From contig CALBCJ010000014.1 of the NCBI GenBank assembly GCA_937926975.1, positions 1 to 64,000 on the forward strand: a DNA stretch of 64,000 nt, given 5' to 3'. Position 1 is the first letter of the stretch, and every line of letters starts with the position of its first letter. Shown piece after piece: positions 9,030-16,389 of the stretch. Both the position numbers and the translations under genes were made by a program. This DNA is from an uncultured Propionibacteriaceae bacterium (lineage in GTDB: Bacteria; Actinomycetota; Actinomycetes; Propionibacteriales; Propionibacteriaceae). The notes under the pieces were generated by a model, which saw nothing but the letters and a program-made list of their open reading frames with translations, made no database searches and was not told the DNA's origin.

Positions 9030-9083
9030 ATGACGCGGCCCGACAGCACCAGCTCCTGCTCCAGCGTGACGAGGCTCGCCTGA
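9030..9083 (+). CDS. Possible 17-residue leader peptide
   Basis: A short ORF (MTRPDSTSSCSSVTRLA) starts exactly where a leaderless transcript from the TAGTCT box would begin. It ends with TGA overlapping the ATG of the next gene (TGATG, 9081-9085). The downstream gene has only a weak GAGG as Shine-Dalgarno, so translation through the short ORF could drive re-initiation. The peptide is Ser-rich (five Ser, one Cys) and matches no family known to me. It may be coincidental. Confidence 0.4.
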   Translation: MTRPDSTSSCSSVTRLA

Positions 9084-9799
9084 TGGCAAGCGGGGGCGGA
9101 CGGACGGGGGCCCGGCTGCTGGTGCTGCTCGTGGTCCTGGCGGCGCTGACGGCCGGGGTAGTGCTGCTCGGCAACACCGTCGGGCGCTCGTACCTGGAGC
9201 GGCAGATCGCGACCCTCGCCCAGACCCAGGCCGGTCTGCCCTCGGCCCCGAGCGTGTCGGTCAAGGACCGGCTACTGGTCTGGTCAGTGGCTAGGCAGCG
9301 GCTCGACCGGGTTGAGGTCACCGCGCAGCATGTGCCGCTGACTGTGGCCGAGGCCGACATCAGCCCCGACATCGGCCTGGTGCTCTCCGACGTGAGCCGG
9401 TCTGGTGACACGTACACCGCGGGCAGCCTGGCCGCTGAGGTCAGGCTCTCTTGGAGCGACGCGGAAAAGCTGGCTCAGGTCCCGCTCCAGAAGGGTGACC
9501 AGGACACGGTCGAGGTCCAGGTCTCGACCACGCTGGCGGGGGTGCAGGTGTCGGGGACCGTGTCGGGGCGCCTGATCATCGACTCCCAGGGGCGGCTGGC
9601 GGTCACCGAGCCCAGCCTGACCCTCAATGGGTACCAGGCGCCGCAGTCGGTGGTGCGGGCGGCGGTAGGGGCACTGCTGAAGCCGGTAGACCTGAACCTG
9701 CCGAACGGGCTTCGGGCGACCTCGGTCTCGGTTACCGATGCTGGGGTCTCGCTGATCATCACCGGCAGCAACGTCGACCTCAGCCGGCTGGGCCGCTGA
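9083..9799 (+). CDS. DUF2993 (LmeA-like) phospholipid-binding membrane protein
   Basis: The 238-residue protein has one N-terminal transmembrane or signal segment (LLVLLVVLAALTAGVVLLG). An extracytoplasmic domain of alternating beta strands follows, typical of DUF2993. Family members such as mycobacterial LmeA bind phospholipids and affect cell-envelope lipoglycans. Recognisable DUF2993 features are the VKDRLLVWSVARQRLDRVEVTA region and a C-terminal GLRATSVSVTDAGVSLIITGSNVDL. Its last 20 bp overlap tail-to-tail with the convergent GNAT gene. Function is assigned by family only. Confidence 0.75.
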   Translation: MASGGGRTGARLLVLLVVLAALTAGVVLLGNTVGRSYLERQIATLAQTQAGLPSAPSVSVKDRLLVWSVARQRLDRVEVTAQHVPLTVAEADISPDIGLVLSDVSRSGDTYTAGSLAAEVRLSWSDAEKLAQVPLQKGDQDTVEVQVSTTLAGVQVSGTVSGRLIIDSQGRLAVTEPSLTLNGYQAPQSVVRAAVGALLKPVDLNLPNGLRATSVSVTDAGVSLIITGSNVDLSRLGR

Positions 9800-10322
9800 C
9801 CTCGCTGATGTCGGTGTGCAGCCGGACCTGCTTCAGCCGCAGGTAGTCGTTGTCGATCTCCCCGTGGGCGCCGTCGGGGGCCCAGCCCATCGCGGTCAGG
9901 AACCGCCGCAGCGCGTCGTCGGTGGACGCCAGCCACCAGGTGGCCCGGGTGAACCCGTCCAGACGCAGGGTCTCCACGGCCGCCTGGACCAGGCGGGAGC
10001 CGTGGCCCTGGCGCCGGGCTGCCGGGTGCACCAGCAGCTCCAGCACCTGCCCGTCGCCTGCCTCGGCGTCCGGGTCCGAGGAGGGCCCCACCGCCACCAT
10101 CCCGACCACCGGCTGTGACGGGCCGGAGGTGGCGACCAGCACCCGGTAGCTCGCCAGCGGCGGCGCCAGGACGGCCTGCCGCCAGACCTGGGTCATCTCG
10201 CCCGGGTCGAGGTGGGCCAGCAGCGGGTGGTACGGGTGGCTCGGCTCGCGCAGCACAGCCCGCTGCACCTCGGTGATGGCCGTTGCCTCTGCCGGCAGCG
10301 CCAGCCGTACCAACCCACTCAT
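9780..10322 (-). CDS. GNAT family N-acetyltransferase
   Basis: A 180-residue GNAT protein. The core runs from VRLALPAEATAITEVQRAVL to a motif-A segment VLELLVHPAARRQGHGSRLVQA, then FTRATWWLASTDDALRRFLTAMGW. The end resembles MshD-type or other actinobacterial acetyltransferases, but the substrate is unknown. A TAGTGT box lies 7 nt before the ATG, so the mRNA is probably leaderless. It is divergent from rnj, with only 52 bp between starts, and convergent with the DUF2993 gene. Confidence 0.82.
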   Translation of the reverse strand: MSGLVRLALPAEATAITEVQRAVLREPSHPYHPLLAHLDPGEMTQVWRQAVLAPPLASYRVLVATSGPSQPVVGMVAVGPSSDPDAEAGDGQVLELLVHPAARRQGHGSRLVQAAVETLRLDGFTRATWWLASTDDALRRFLTAMGWAPDGAHGEIDNDYLRLKQVRLHTDISEVSGPAG

Positions 10323-10329
10323 CGAGCGA

Positions 10330-10335
10330 ACACTA
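10330..10335 (-). promoter_or_regulatory. -10 box TAGTGT of GNAT gene (leaderless)
   Basis: On the minus strand TAGTGT is followed by TCGCTCG (7 nt) and the ATG at 10322. There is no Shine-Dalgarno. Confidence 0.6.
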
Positions 10336-10362
10336 GCGGCCGGACCACCGGTCCCGGGCCAC

Positions 10363-10368
10363 TAGGCT
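10363..10368 (+). promoter_or_regulatory. -10 box TAGGCT of rnj (leaderless)
   Basis: TAGGCT is followed by 6 nt (GGTCGC) and the GTG at 10375, with no Shine-Dalgarno. It is back-to-back with the divergent TAGTGT box 27 bp away. Confidence 0.65.
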
Positions 10369-10374
10369 GGTCGC

Positions 10375-12057
10375 GTGCCAGATGCCGGACTTCGACCCCC
10401 GCCACCGCTCGCTCCCGACACTCTCCGGGTGATCCCGCTGGGGGGACTGGGCGATGTCGGTCGCAACATGACCTGCTTCGAGGTGAACGGCCGGCTGCTG
10501 CTGATCGACTGCGGGGTCCTGTTCCCGGAGGACGACCACCCGGGCGTCGACCTGATCCTGCCCGGCCTGGACGCGATCGCCGACCGGCTCGACGACGTCG
10601 AGGGGCTGGTCCTGACGCACGGGCACGAGGACCACATTGGCGCCGTCCCGTACCTGCTGCGTCACCGGGGTGATATCCCGGTCCTCGGTAGCCGCCTCAC
10701 GCTGGGCTTCCTGGGCGGCAAGCTGCGTGAGCACCGGCTGCGTCAGGTTCCGCTTCGTACCGTGGCCGACGGGGAGCAGGTCAGCCTGGGCCCGTTCGAC
10801 CTGGAGTTCCTGGCGGTCAACCACTCGATCCCGGACTCGATGGCGGTCTTCGTGCGTACTCCGGGCGGCACCGTGCTGCACACCGGCGACTTCAAGATGG
10901 ACCAGCTTCCGCTGGACGGCCGGCTCACGGACCTGCGCGGTTTCGCCCGGCTCGGGACGAAGGGGGTGGACCTCTTCCTGGTCGACTCCACCAACGCCGA
11001 GGTACCGGGGTTCACCCTGCCGGAGCAGGATGTCGAGCCAGCCCTGGAGCGGGTCTTCGAGCACTCCCGGCAGAAGCTGGTGGTGGCCTGCTTCGCCTCT
11101 CACGTGCACCGGGTCCAGCAGGTGATGGACCTGGCGGTGCAGCACGGCCGCAAGGTCGTGTACGTCGGCCGCTCGATGGTCCGCAACATGGGGGTGGCCC
11201 GTGACCTGGGCTACCTCAGGGTGCCCAGCGACACCCTGATTGAGCTGGCGGACCTGAGCAAGTACGCCGAGGACGAGGTGGTGATCATCTCCACTGGCTC
11301 CCAGGGGGAGCCGCTGGCGGCGCTGTCGCGGATGGCCAACCGGGACCACCCGCACGTGCAGCTGCGGGCCGGGGACACGGTGCTGCTGGCCTCGTCGCTG
11401 ATCCCTGGCAACGAGAACTCGGTGTACCGGGTGATCAACGGGCTGTCCAAGATCGGTGCCCGGGTGGTCCACAAGGGCAATGCCCTGGTTCATGTCAGCG
11501 GGCACGCGAGTGCCGGCGAGCTGCTGTACGTGTACAACATTGTCCAGCCGCGCAACGTGATGCCGGTCCACGGCGAGGTCCGCCACCTGATCGCGAACGC
11601 CAACCTGGCGATGGCGACCGGGGTCCCGCCGGAGCGGGCGATCGTGGTCGAGGACGGCGCGGTGGTCGACCTGGCCGACGGCGTCGCGAGGGTCGTCGGA
11701 CGAGTCGACGCGGGCTACATCCTGGTCGACGGGGCCAGCGTCGGCGGACTGTCGGAGGAGTCCCTGGCCGACCGGAAGATCCTGGGGGCGGAGGGGTTCA
11801 TCACCGTCGTCGCCGCGGTCAACCTGCACGCCCAGCGGCTGACGTCGCTCGATATCCACGCCCGCGGCTTCGTCACCGATGACGGGGTCTTCGACGAGGT
11901 ACGCCAGCGGATCGTCGACGACCTCCGCTCGGCCCTGGCCGAGGGGGTGGACGACCAGCACCGGCTGCAGCAGATCATCCGCCGTACGGTGGGACGGTGG
12001 GTCTCCTCGACCCACCAGCGCCGTCCGATGATCCTGCCCGTGGTGGTCGCGACCTGA
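10375..12057 (+). CDS. rnj: Ribonuclease J
   Basis: RNase J is a metallo-beta-lactamase/beta-CASP nuclease with 5'-3' exo- and endonuclease activity in mRNA turnover and rRNA maturation. The 560-residue protein carries the zinc motif THGHEDH (residues 81-87), GTVLHTGDFKMD, the beta-CASP region (CFASHVHRVQQ, STGSQGEP) and the RNase J segment VHVSGHASAGELL. The C-terminal domain ends VVAT. The GTG at 10375 fits a leaderless mRNA. Length and motifs are complete. Confidence 0.95.
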   Translation: MPDAGLRPPPPLAPDTLRVIPLGGLGDVGRNMTCFEVNGRLLLIDCGVLFPEDDHPGVDLILPGLDAIADRLDDVEGLVLTHGHEDHIGAVPYLLRHRGDIPVLGSRLTLGFLGGKLREHRLRQVPLRTVADGEQVSLGPFDLEFLAVNHSIPDSMAVFVRTPGGTVLHTGDFKMDQLPLDGRLTDLRGFARLGTKGVDLFLVDSTNAEVPGFTLPEQDVEPALERVFEHSRQKLVVACFASHVHRVQQVMDLAVQHGRKVVYVGRSMVRNMGVARDLGYLRVPSDTLIELADLSKYAEDEVVIISTGSQGEPLAALSRMANRDHPHVQLRAGDTVLLASSLIPGNENSVYRVINGLSKIGARVVHKGNALVHVSGHASAGELLYVYNIVQPRNVMPVHGEVRHLIANANLAMATGVPPERAIVVEDGAVVDLADGVARVVGRVDAGYILVDGASVGGLSEESLADRKILGAEGFITVVAAVNLHAQRLTSLDIHARGFVTDDGVFDEVRQRIVDDLRSALAEGVDDQHRLQQIIRRTVGRWVSSTHQRRPMILPVVVAT

Positions 12058-12088
12058 CCCCGATTAGCCATGGCAGGCGCAGGTCGGC

Positions 12089-12147
12089 TACCCTGCCTAA
12101 GTTGCTTTGGGCACCGTGGTGCCCGACCCCAGACTGAGGAGAGTTCC
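12089..12147 (+). promoter_or_regulatory. rpmB promoter region
   Basis: Two -10 candidates, TACCCT (12089-12094) and TAAGTT (12098-12103), lie 45-59 nt before the rpmB GTG. The start has a normal Shine-Dalgarno (GAGGAGAG, 12136-12143), so this transcript is leadered, unlike its neighbours. Confidence 0.45.
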
Positions 12148-12333
12148 GTGGCTGCCGTGTGTGACATCTGCGCCAAGCGCCCCAGCTTCGGTCACAACGT
12201 GCCCTGGTCGAAGAAGAAGACCAACCGGCAGTGGAGCCCGAACATCCAGCGCGTGCGCGCGGTGGTGTCCGGGACACCGAAGCGGCTTAACGTCTGCACC
12301 TCCTGCCTGAAGTCGGGCAAGGTCAGCCGCTGA
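12148..12333 (+). CDS. rpmB: 50S ribosomal protein L28
   Basis: L28 is a small 50S protein. The 61-residue sequence fits the family (AAVCDICAKRPSFGHNVPWS, RRVW-type NIQRVRA, RLNVCTSCLKSGKV). It carries two CxxC pairs (CDIC, CTSC), so it is the zinc-ribbon (C+) form. In actinobacteria this form is often paired with a zinc-free paralogue under Zur control elsewhere in the genome. The GTG start at 12148 follows GAGGAGAG; the longer upstream frame is not conserved. Confidence 0.95.
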   Translation: MAAVCDICAKRPSFGHNVPWSKKKTNRQWSPNIQRVRAVVSGTPKRLNVCTSCLKSGKVSR

Positions 12334-12346
12334 GCCACCAGAGCAG

Positions 12347-12373
12347 GCCCGCCTCGACACGGGGCGGGCTTTG
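12347..12373 (+). terminator. Terminator after rpmB
   Basis: Stem GCCCGCC / GGCGGGC (7 bp) around loop TCGACACGG, followed by TTT, 13 nt after the rpmB stop. It is one of the few hairpins here with a short T-run. Confidence 0.7.
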
Positions 12374-12407
12374 TCGTGCCCGCGCCAGACGGTCTGGGCA
12401 AGCGGCC

Positions 12408-12413
12408 TAGGCT
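12408..12413 (+). promoter_or_regulatory. -10 box TAGGCT (leaderless)
   Basis: TAGGCT plus 6 nt (CGGGCC) leads directly to the GTG at 12420: the same hexamer and spacing as rnj. Confidence 0.65.
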
Positions 12414-12419
12414 CGGGCC

Positions 12420-13583
12420 GTGATCAGCACTCTGGCCGTGCACGGCTACCGCTGCCTGCGTGACCTTGTTCTGCCCCTGGGGCCTTTGACCGTGATCACC
12501 GGCGCCAACGGCAGTGGGAAGTCCAGCCTGTACCAGGCGTTCCGGCTGCTGGCCGGGACGGCTACCGGTGACCTGATCGGGTCGCTGGCCGCGGCCGGGG
12601 GCCTGGAGTCGGTGCTCTGGGCCGGGCCCGAGACGGTCTCGGCGGCGATGCGGCGCGGCGAGGTGCAGGTCAGCGGCACTGTCCGGCGCCAGCCCGTCAG
12701 CCTGCAGATGGGGTTCGCCGGTGACACCGTCGGCTACCTGGTCGATGTCGGCCTGCCGGCCCCCGACCAGACCACGATGTTCGGCCGCGACCCGCTGCTG
12801 AAGCGGGAGCTGGTCTGGGGCGGCCCGGTGCTGCGGCCGGCTGCCCTGCTGGTGGAGCGGCGCAGCTCTACCGTCCGGGTCCGTGACGACGAGGGCTTCG
12901 GTGATCCCGTACCGGGCTTGTCGCAGCGGGAGTCGGTGCTGGCCCGCGGCAGCGACCCGGCCCGGTACCCCGAGCTGGCCGCAGTCCGGGCGGAGGTGAC
13001 TTCCTGGCGCTTCTACGACCCGGTCCGGGCCGACCCGCTGTCGCCGGCCCGCCGGCCGCAGGTCGGGACCTGGAGCCCAGTGCTGGACCATGACGGGGAG
13101 AACCTGGCCGCCGCCCTGCAGACGATCCGGGAGTCGACGACCGCCGACCTGCTGGAGGCTGCCGTCGACCGGGCCTTCCCCGGGTCACGGCTGGAGGTGA
13201 CCGAGAGCGACGGCTGGTTCGGGCTGGCCCTCCACCAGCCCGGGCTGCTGCGTCCGGTGGGGGCGGGTGACCTCAGTGACGGGACACTGCGGTTCCTGGC
13301 TCTGGCGGCGGCCCTGCTCAGCCCGCAGCCGCCGTCGCTGCTGGTGCTGAACGAGCCGGAGACCAGCCTGCACCCCCAGCTGCTGCCGGCGGTTGCCGAG
13401 CTGGTCGTCCGGGCTGCCGAGCGGACGCAGGTGGTTGTGGTCACCCACGCAGCCGACCTGGCCGAGCGGCTGGCGGCGGGGGAGCAGGCGGTGCGGCACG
13501 AGCTGGCGAAAGACCTGGGGGAGACCGTGGTGGTCGACCAGGGGCTCCTGTCTCGGCCCCGCTGGGACTGGGGTCGGCGCTAG
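12420..13583 (+). CDS. RecF/OLD-like ATPase (COG4637 type)
   Basis: A 387-residue P-loop ATPase with Walker A GANGSGKSS (residues 28-36) and the ABC-like signature region LSDGTLRFLALAAALL. Walker B is LLVLNEPETSLHPQLLP, followed by the H-loop VVVVTHAADLAERL. The NEPE form of Walker B is usual in this group of predicted ATPases (AAA_21/COG4637). Members resemble RecF/SMC heads without a coiled coil; their substrate and partner are unknown. No nuclease gene sits beside it, so it looks like a solitary ATPase rather than an OLD/Gabija-type defence pair. Leaderless GTG start. Confidence 0.8.
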   Translation: MISTLAVHGYRCLRDLVLPLGPLTVITGANGSGKSSLYQAFRLLAGTATGDLIGSLAAAGGLESVLWAGPETVSAAMRRGEVQVSGTVRRQPVSLQMGFAGDTVGYLVDVGLPAPDQTTMFGRDPLLKRELVWGGPVLRPAALLVERRSSTVRVRDDEGFGDPVPGLSQRESVLARGSDPARYPELAAVRAEVTSWRFYDPVRADPLSPARRPQVGTWSPVLDHDGENLAAALQTIRESTTADLLEAAVDRAFPGSRLEVTESDGWFGLALHQPGLLRPVGAGDLSDGTLRFLALAAALLSPQPPSLLVLNEPETSLHPQLLPAVAELVVRAAERTQVVVVTHAADLAERLAAGEQAVRHELAKDLGETVVVDQGLLSRPRWDWGRR

Positions 13584-13593
13584 CCAGCGGGCA

Positions 13594-13599
13594 TAGACT
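13594..13599 (+). promoter_or_regulatory. -10 box TAGACT of argA (near-leaderless)
   Basis: TAGACT is followed by 8 nt and the GTG at 13608, with no Shine-Dalgarno. Confidence 0.55.
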
Positions 13600-13607
13600 C
13601 GCCGGGC

Positions 13608-14954
13608 GTGAGACCAGAGGAGTTCGTCGCCGTCCTGCGCGGCGCTGCGCCGTACGTGCACGCTCACCACGGCAGCACCTTCGTGGTTGCCTTTCCCGGC
13701 GAGACCTGCTCCAGCCCCCACTTCGCCGGGCTGCTGGGCGACCTGGCGCTGATCTCCAGCCTGGGGGTCCGGCTGGTCCTGGTCCACGGGGCCCGGCCCC
13801 AGATCGACGCCCAGCTGGCGCTGCTCGGGATCGAGCCGCGCTACCACCACGACCGGCGGATCACGGACTCTGCCACCATGTCGGGGGTGAAGGCCGCTGT
13901 GGGGGCACTGCGGCTGGACATTGAGTCTGGTCTGGCGGCCGCACTGGCCAGCGCCGCCATCGGGGGCGGGCAGGTTCCGGTCACCGGAGGCACCTGGGTC
14001 ACGGCTCGTCCGGAGGGGATTCTCGACGGGGTCGACCTGGCCCTGACCGGACGGGTCCGGCGGGTGGACATCGCCGCGATCCGGGAGGCGATCAGCACTG
14101 ACCGGGTGGTGCTGCTGTCGCCGGTCGGGTACAGCCCCACCGGGGAGATCTTCAACCTTCGCAGCGCCGAGGTGGCCGAGGCGGTGGCGGTCGGCCTGGA
14201 GGCCGACAAGCTGGTCTTCGTGCTGGAGTCGGACCCCCGCTCCTGGCCCACGGCGGGTGACGCCAGCCACTTCCTGATCGGAGAGGCCGAGCGGGCACTG
14301 GGCGGTCCCGACCTGCTGGCGCAGCTCCCGGCAGAGGACCGCAGCTGTGTCCAGGCGGCGCTGCGGGCGGCTCGTCACGGGGTGACCCGGGTGCACCTGG
14401 TCGGGGGCCAGGACAACGGGGGCCTGCTGCGAGAGCTGTACACCCGTGACGGCGGTGGGCTGATGGTCTACGCGGCCGAGGACTACGAGGCGCTGCGCCC
14501 GGCCCGGGCTGAGGACATCCCCGGGATCCAGGCCCTGCTGGCCCCGCTGGAGGCCGAAGGAGTGCTGGTGCCTCGCAGCCAGGAGCGGCTGGAGCGCGAC
14601 ATCGACCAGTTCACGGTGATGGTTCGAGACGGGATGGTGATCGCCACCAACGCCGTCCACGACTATCCCGAGGACGGGCTGGCGGAGCTGGCGGCGGTGG
14701 CGGTGCACCCGCAGTACCGAGGTGGCCAGCGGGCCGCGACGCTGCTGCTGCGAGCCGAGCGCGACGCTCGCAAGCGGGGGATCGGGCGGCTCTTCGTCCT
14801 CACCACCCAGACCCCGCACTGGTTTCTGGAGCACGGCTTCACCCAGGCCTCGGTGGATGACCTGCCGGTGGCCCGACGGCAGACGTACAACACGGCTCGG
14901 CGATCCGTGGTGATGATCAAGACCCTGAAGAAGGTCAAGCGACATAGACCATAA
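13608..14954 (+). CDS. argA: N-acetylglutamate synthase, long ArgA type (kinase-like + GNAT)
   Basis: ArgA makes N-acetylglutamate, the first step of arginine synthesis. The 448-residue protein has the two-domain layout of the E. coli enzyme (443 residues). An N-terminal amino-acid-kinase fold (LVLVHGARPQIDAQL, TGRVRRVDIAAI, VVLLSPVGYSPTGEIFNL) binds arginine as feedback inhibitor in the family. A C-terminal GNAT domain follows (LAELAAVAVHPQYRGGQRAA, FLEHGF). Best-known actinobacteria use a short GNAT-only ArgA, so the long form is notable. The kinase domain alone would suggest ArgB, but the fused GNAT and the length argue for ArgA. Confidence 0.9.
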   Translation: MRPEEFVAVLRGAAPYVHAHHGSTFVVAFPGETCSSPHFAGLLGDLALISSLGVRLVLVHGARPQIDAQLALLGIEPRYHHDRRITDSATMSGVKAAVGALRLDIESGLAAALASAAIGGGQVPVTGGTWVTARPEGILDGVDLALTGRVRRVDIAAIREAISTDRVVLLSPVGYSPTGEIFNLRSAEVAEAVAVGLEADKLVFVLESDPRSWPTAGDASHFLIGEAERALGGPDLLAQLPAEDRSCVQAALRAARHGVTRVHLVGGQDNGGLLRELYTRDGGGLMVYAAEDYEALRPARAEDIPGIQALLAPLEAEGVLVPRSQERLERDIDQFTVMVRDGMVIATNAVHDYPEDGLAELAAVAVHPQYRGGQRAATLLLRAERDARKRGIGRLFVLTTQTPHWFLEHGFTQASVDDLPVARRQTYNTARRSVVMIKTLKKVKRHRP

Positions 14955-15002
14955 GTAAAGCAACATTGACATCATGTATGGCTTGCTTTACTCTTAGGAG
15001 GC
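14955..15002 (+). promoter_or_regulatory. Promoter with 9-bp inverted-repeat operator before CPBP-Xre operon
   Basis: A consensus -35 TTGACA (14966-14971), 17-bp spacer and -10 TACTCT (14989-14994) lead to the GTG at 15003. A perfect inverted repeat frames it: GTAAAGCAA (14955-14963) just before the -35 and TTGCTTTAC (14983-14991) across the -10, with centres 28 bp apart. The placement is that of a repressor operator. The Xre-type regulator encoded at the end of the operon (16171-16362) is the natural candidate ligand, which is inference. The stretch is conspicuously AT-richer than its surroundings. Confidence 0.75.
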
Positions 15003-15755
15003 GTGAGCAAGCCCGAGCTGAAGCCCCTGCCCGTCCCGTCGCCCGGAGTGCCGCTGCCGGTGCTGGTCGGAATGCTGCTGCTGCGGCTGGTCCTGCTGCT
15101 GGCAGTGGTGACCGGCACGTACCTGGTGCTGACGGCCACCGGCACCACCGACCCGCGCCCGCTCGCCCTGATCTCGTCGAACGTCTGGATCGTGGGGGTG
15201 GACCTGGCCACCCTGGCCCTCGTGGCCCGGCTGCTGCGCCGCGAGGGGAGCTCCGGGCGCGAGCTGCTAGGGCGGCTCACGGGCCGGGACCTGGCCTGGT
15301 CGGCTCCGGTCTTCGTGATCCTGGCGGTGGCCTTTTTCGTCGCGACCTTCGTCGCCAACCTCGTGGTCTACCTGGGGCCGCCGCCCACCGGCACGGCCAC
15401 CGGCTCGGTCCCGCTGTGGCTGGGAGTCTGGTCGACGGCGCTGATGCCGGTCACCATCGCCTTCGCTGAGGAGCTGCTCTACCGCGGCTACCTGCTGCCG
15501 CGCTTCCAGTCCCGGCTCGGCCGGGCGACGGGCTTCATCCTGGTCGCCCTCGGCTTCGGGCTGCAGCACCTGGTCTTCGTCCTCGGCGACCCGCGGGCCA
15601 TGGTCTCGCGGGTGCTGGCGCTGTTCCTGGTCGGGCTGGTGCTGCAGGCGCTCTACCGCTGGACCCGGCGGCTGTGGCCACTGGTGATCGGCCACTGGCT
15701 GCTGGACCTGCTCTTCCTCGGCTTGCCGCTGCTGTGGTCAGGTCTGGCACGGTAG
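15003..15755 (+). CDS. CPBP family intramembrane metalloprotease
   Basis: A 250-residue polytopic membrane protein of the CPBP (CAAX protease/bacteriocin-processing, Abi) family. The catalytic motif EELLYRGYLLPRF (Glu156, Glu157, Arg161), the second motif GFGLQHLVFVLGD and the third GHWLLDLLFL are all present, so the protease should be active. The N terminus is Pro-rich, with several hydrophobic helices between about residues 20 and 125. Substrates are unknown. It is first of a three-gene operon with a small membrane protein and an Xre regulator. GTG start 8 nt after the -10; AGGAGG lies too close to serve as a normal Shine-Dalgarno. Confidence 0.88.
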   Translation: MSKPELKPLPVPSPGVPLPVLVGMLLLRLVLLLAVVTGTYLVLTATGTTDPRPLALISSNVWIVGVDLATLALVARLLRREGSSGRELLGRLTGRDLAWSAPVFVILAVAFFVATFVANLVVYLGPPPTGTATGSVPLWLGVWSTALMPVTIAFAEELLYRGYLLPRFQSRLGRATGFILVALGFGLQHLVFVLGDPRAMVSRVLALFLVGLVLQALYRWTRRLWPLVIGHWLLDLLFLGLPLLWSGLAR

Positions 15756-15759
15756 TGCC

Positions 15760-16140
15760 ATGACCACAGCGGGCCGCGCCTACATCCGACGCCTCACCAT
15801 CGCGATGGCGAGCTACACCGCCTTGCTGCTCGTGGCGCTTCTGCTCGCCAACCGGCTTTCGCCTGGCCTGCTGCGCTACGCGGTGATGCTGCTGGTGGTG
15901 CCGCCGATGCTGGGCGTCGTCTGGGCGGTGGTCCGGCTGCTGCGGGAGGCGGACGAGTTCCAGAGCCGCAGCCTGCTGGAGTCACTGGCGATCGCCTTCG
16001 CCGGAGGCAGCCTGACCTGCTTCACGTACGGGCTGCTCGAGGTGGTCGGTGCGCCGCACCTGAGCTGGATGCTCGTCTGGGCTGTGTACGCCGCCTGGTG
16101 GCTGGTCGGCTCGCTGGTGGTGAGGCGGCACTACTCGTGA
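15760..16140 (+). CDS. Small four-helix membrane protein
   Basis: A 126-residue protein with about four hydrophobic segments (TALLLVALLLANRL, YAVMLLVVPPMLGVVWAVV, SLAIAFAGGSLTCFTYGLLEV, MLVWAVYAAWWLVGSLVV) and a conserved-looking acidic READEFQ between helices two and three. Small membrane proteins of this kind are often encoded beside Xre regulators like the next gene. It starts 4 nt after the CPBP gene and is certainly in the same operon. Function unknown. Confidence 0.75.
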   Translation: MTTAGRAYIRRLTIAMASYTALLLVALLLANRLSPGLLRYAVMLLVVPPMLGVVWAVVRLLREADEFQSRSLLESLAIAFAGGSLTCFTYGLLEVVGAPHLSWMLVWAVYAAWWLVGSLVVRRHYS

Positions 16141-16170
16141 CCAGGAGACCTCAGGCGCAGAAGGACGGCA

Positions 16171-16362
16171 ATGAAGAACCGGCTGCGCGAGCTGCGGGCC
16201 CGCGACAACCTGACCCAGGCCCAGCTGGCCGCGGCCTTGGACGTCTCTCGGCAGACGATCCACGCCATCGAGTCCGGCAAGTACGACCCGAGCCTGCCTC
16301 TGGCCTTCAAGATCTCAGCGCTGTTCCAGCTGCCGCTGGAGCAGATCTTCTCGCCCGACTAG
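16171..16362 (+). CDS. Xre/Cro-family HTH regulator (63 aa)
   Basis: A stand-alone helix-turn-helix of 63 residues: KNRLRELRARDNLTQAQLAA, then DVSRQTIHAIESGKYDPSLP with the recognition helix, then ALFQLPLEQIF. This is the short YgzD-like class, usually encoded with membrane proteins and thought to repress its own operon. It has its own Shine-Dalgarno (AAGGACGG) and lies 30 nt after the small membrane protein. The inverted repeat at 14955-14991 in front of the operon is a likely binding site. Confidence 0.88.
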   Translation: MKNRLRELRARDNLTQAQLAAALDVSRQTIHAIESGKYDPSLPLAFKISALFQLPLEQIFSPD

Positions 16363-16376
16363 TCAGAGCCGGTCCC

Positions 16377-16382
16377 TAGGAT
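16377..16382 (+). promoter_or_regulatory. -10 box TAGGAT of recG (leaderless)
   Basis: TAGGAT, 7 nt, then GTG at 16390. There is no Shine-Dalgarno. recG is thus transcribed separately from the Xre operon that ends 27 nt upstream. Confidence 0.65.
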
Positions 16383-16389
16383 CAGACAG

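Noticed and set aside
9780..9799. 20-bp tail-to-tail overlap of the DUF2993 and GNAT genes as a frameshift
   Set aside because: Both proteins have normal ends for their families. Short convergent overlaps are common in compact genomes.
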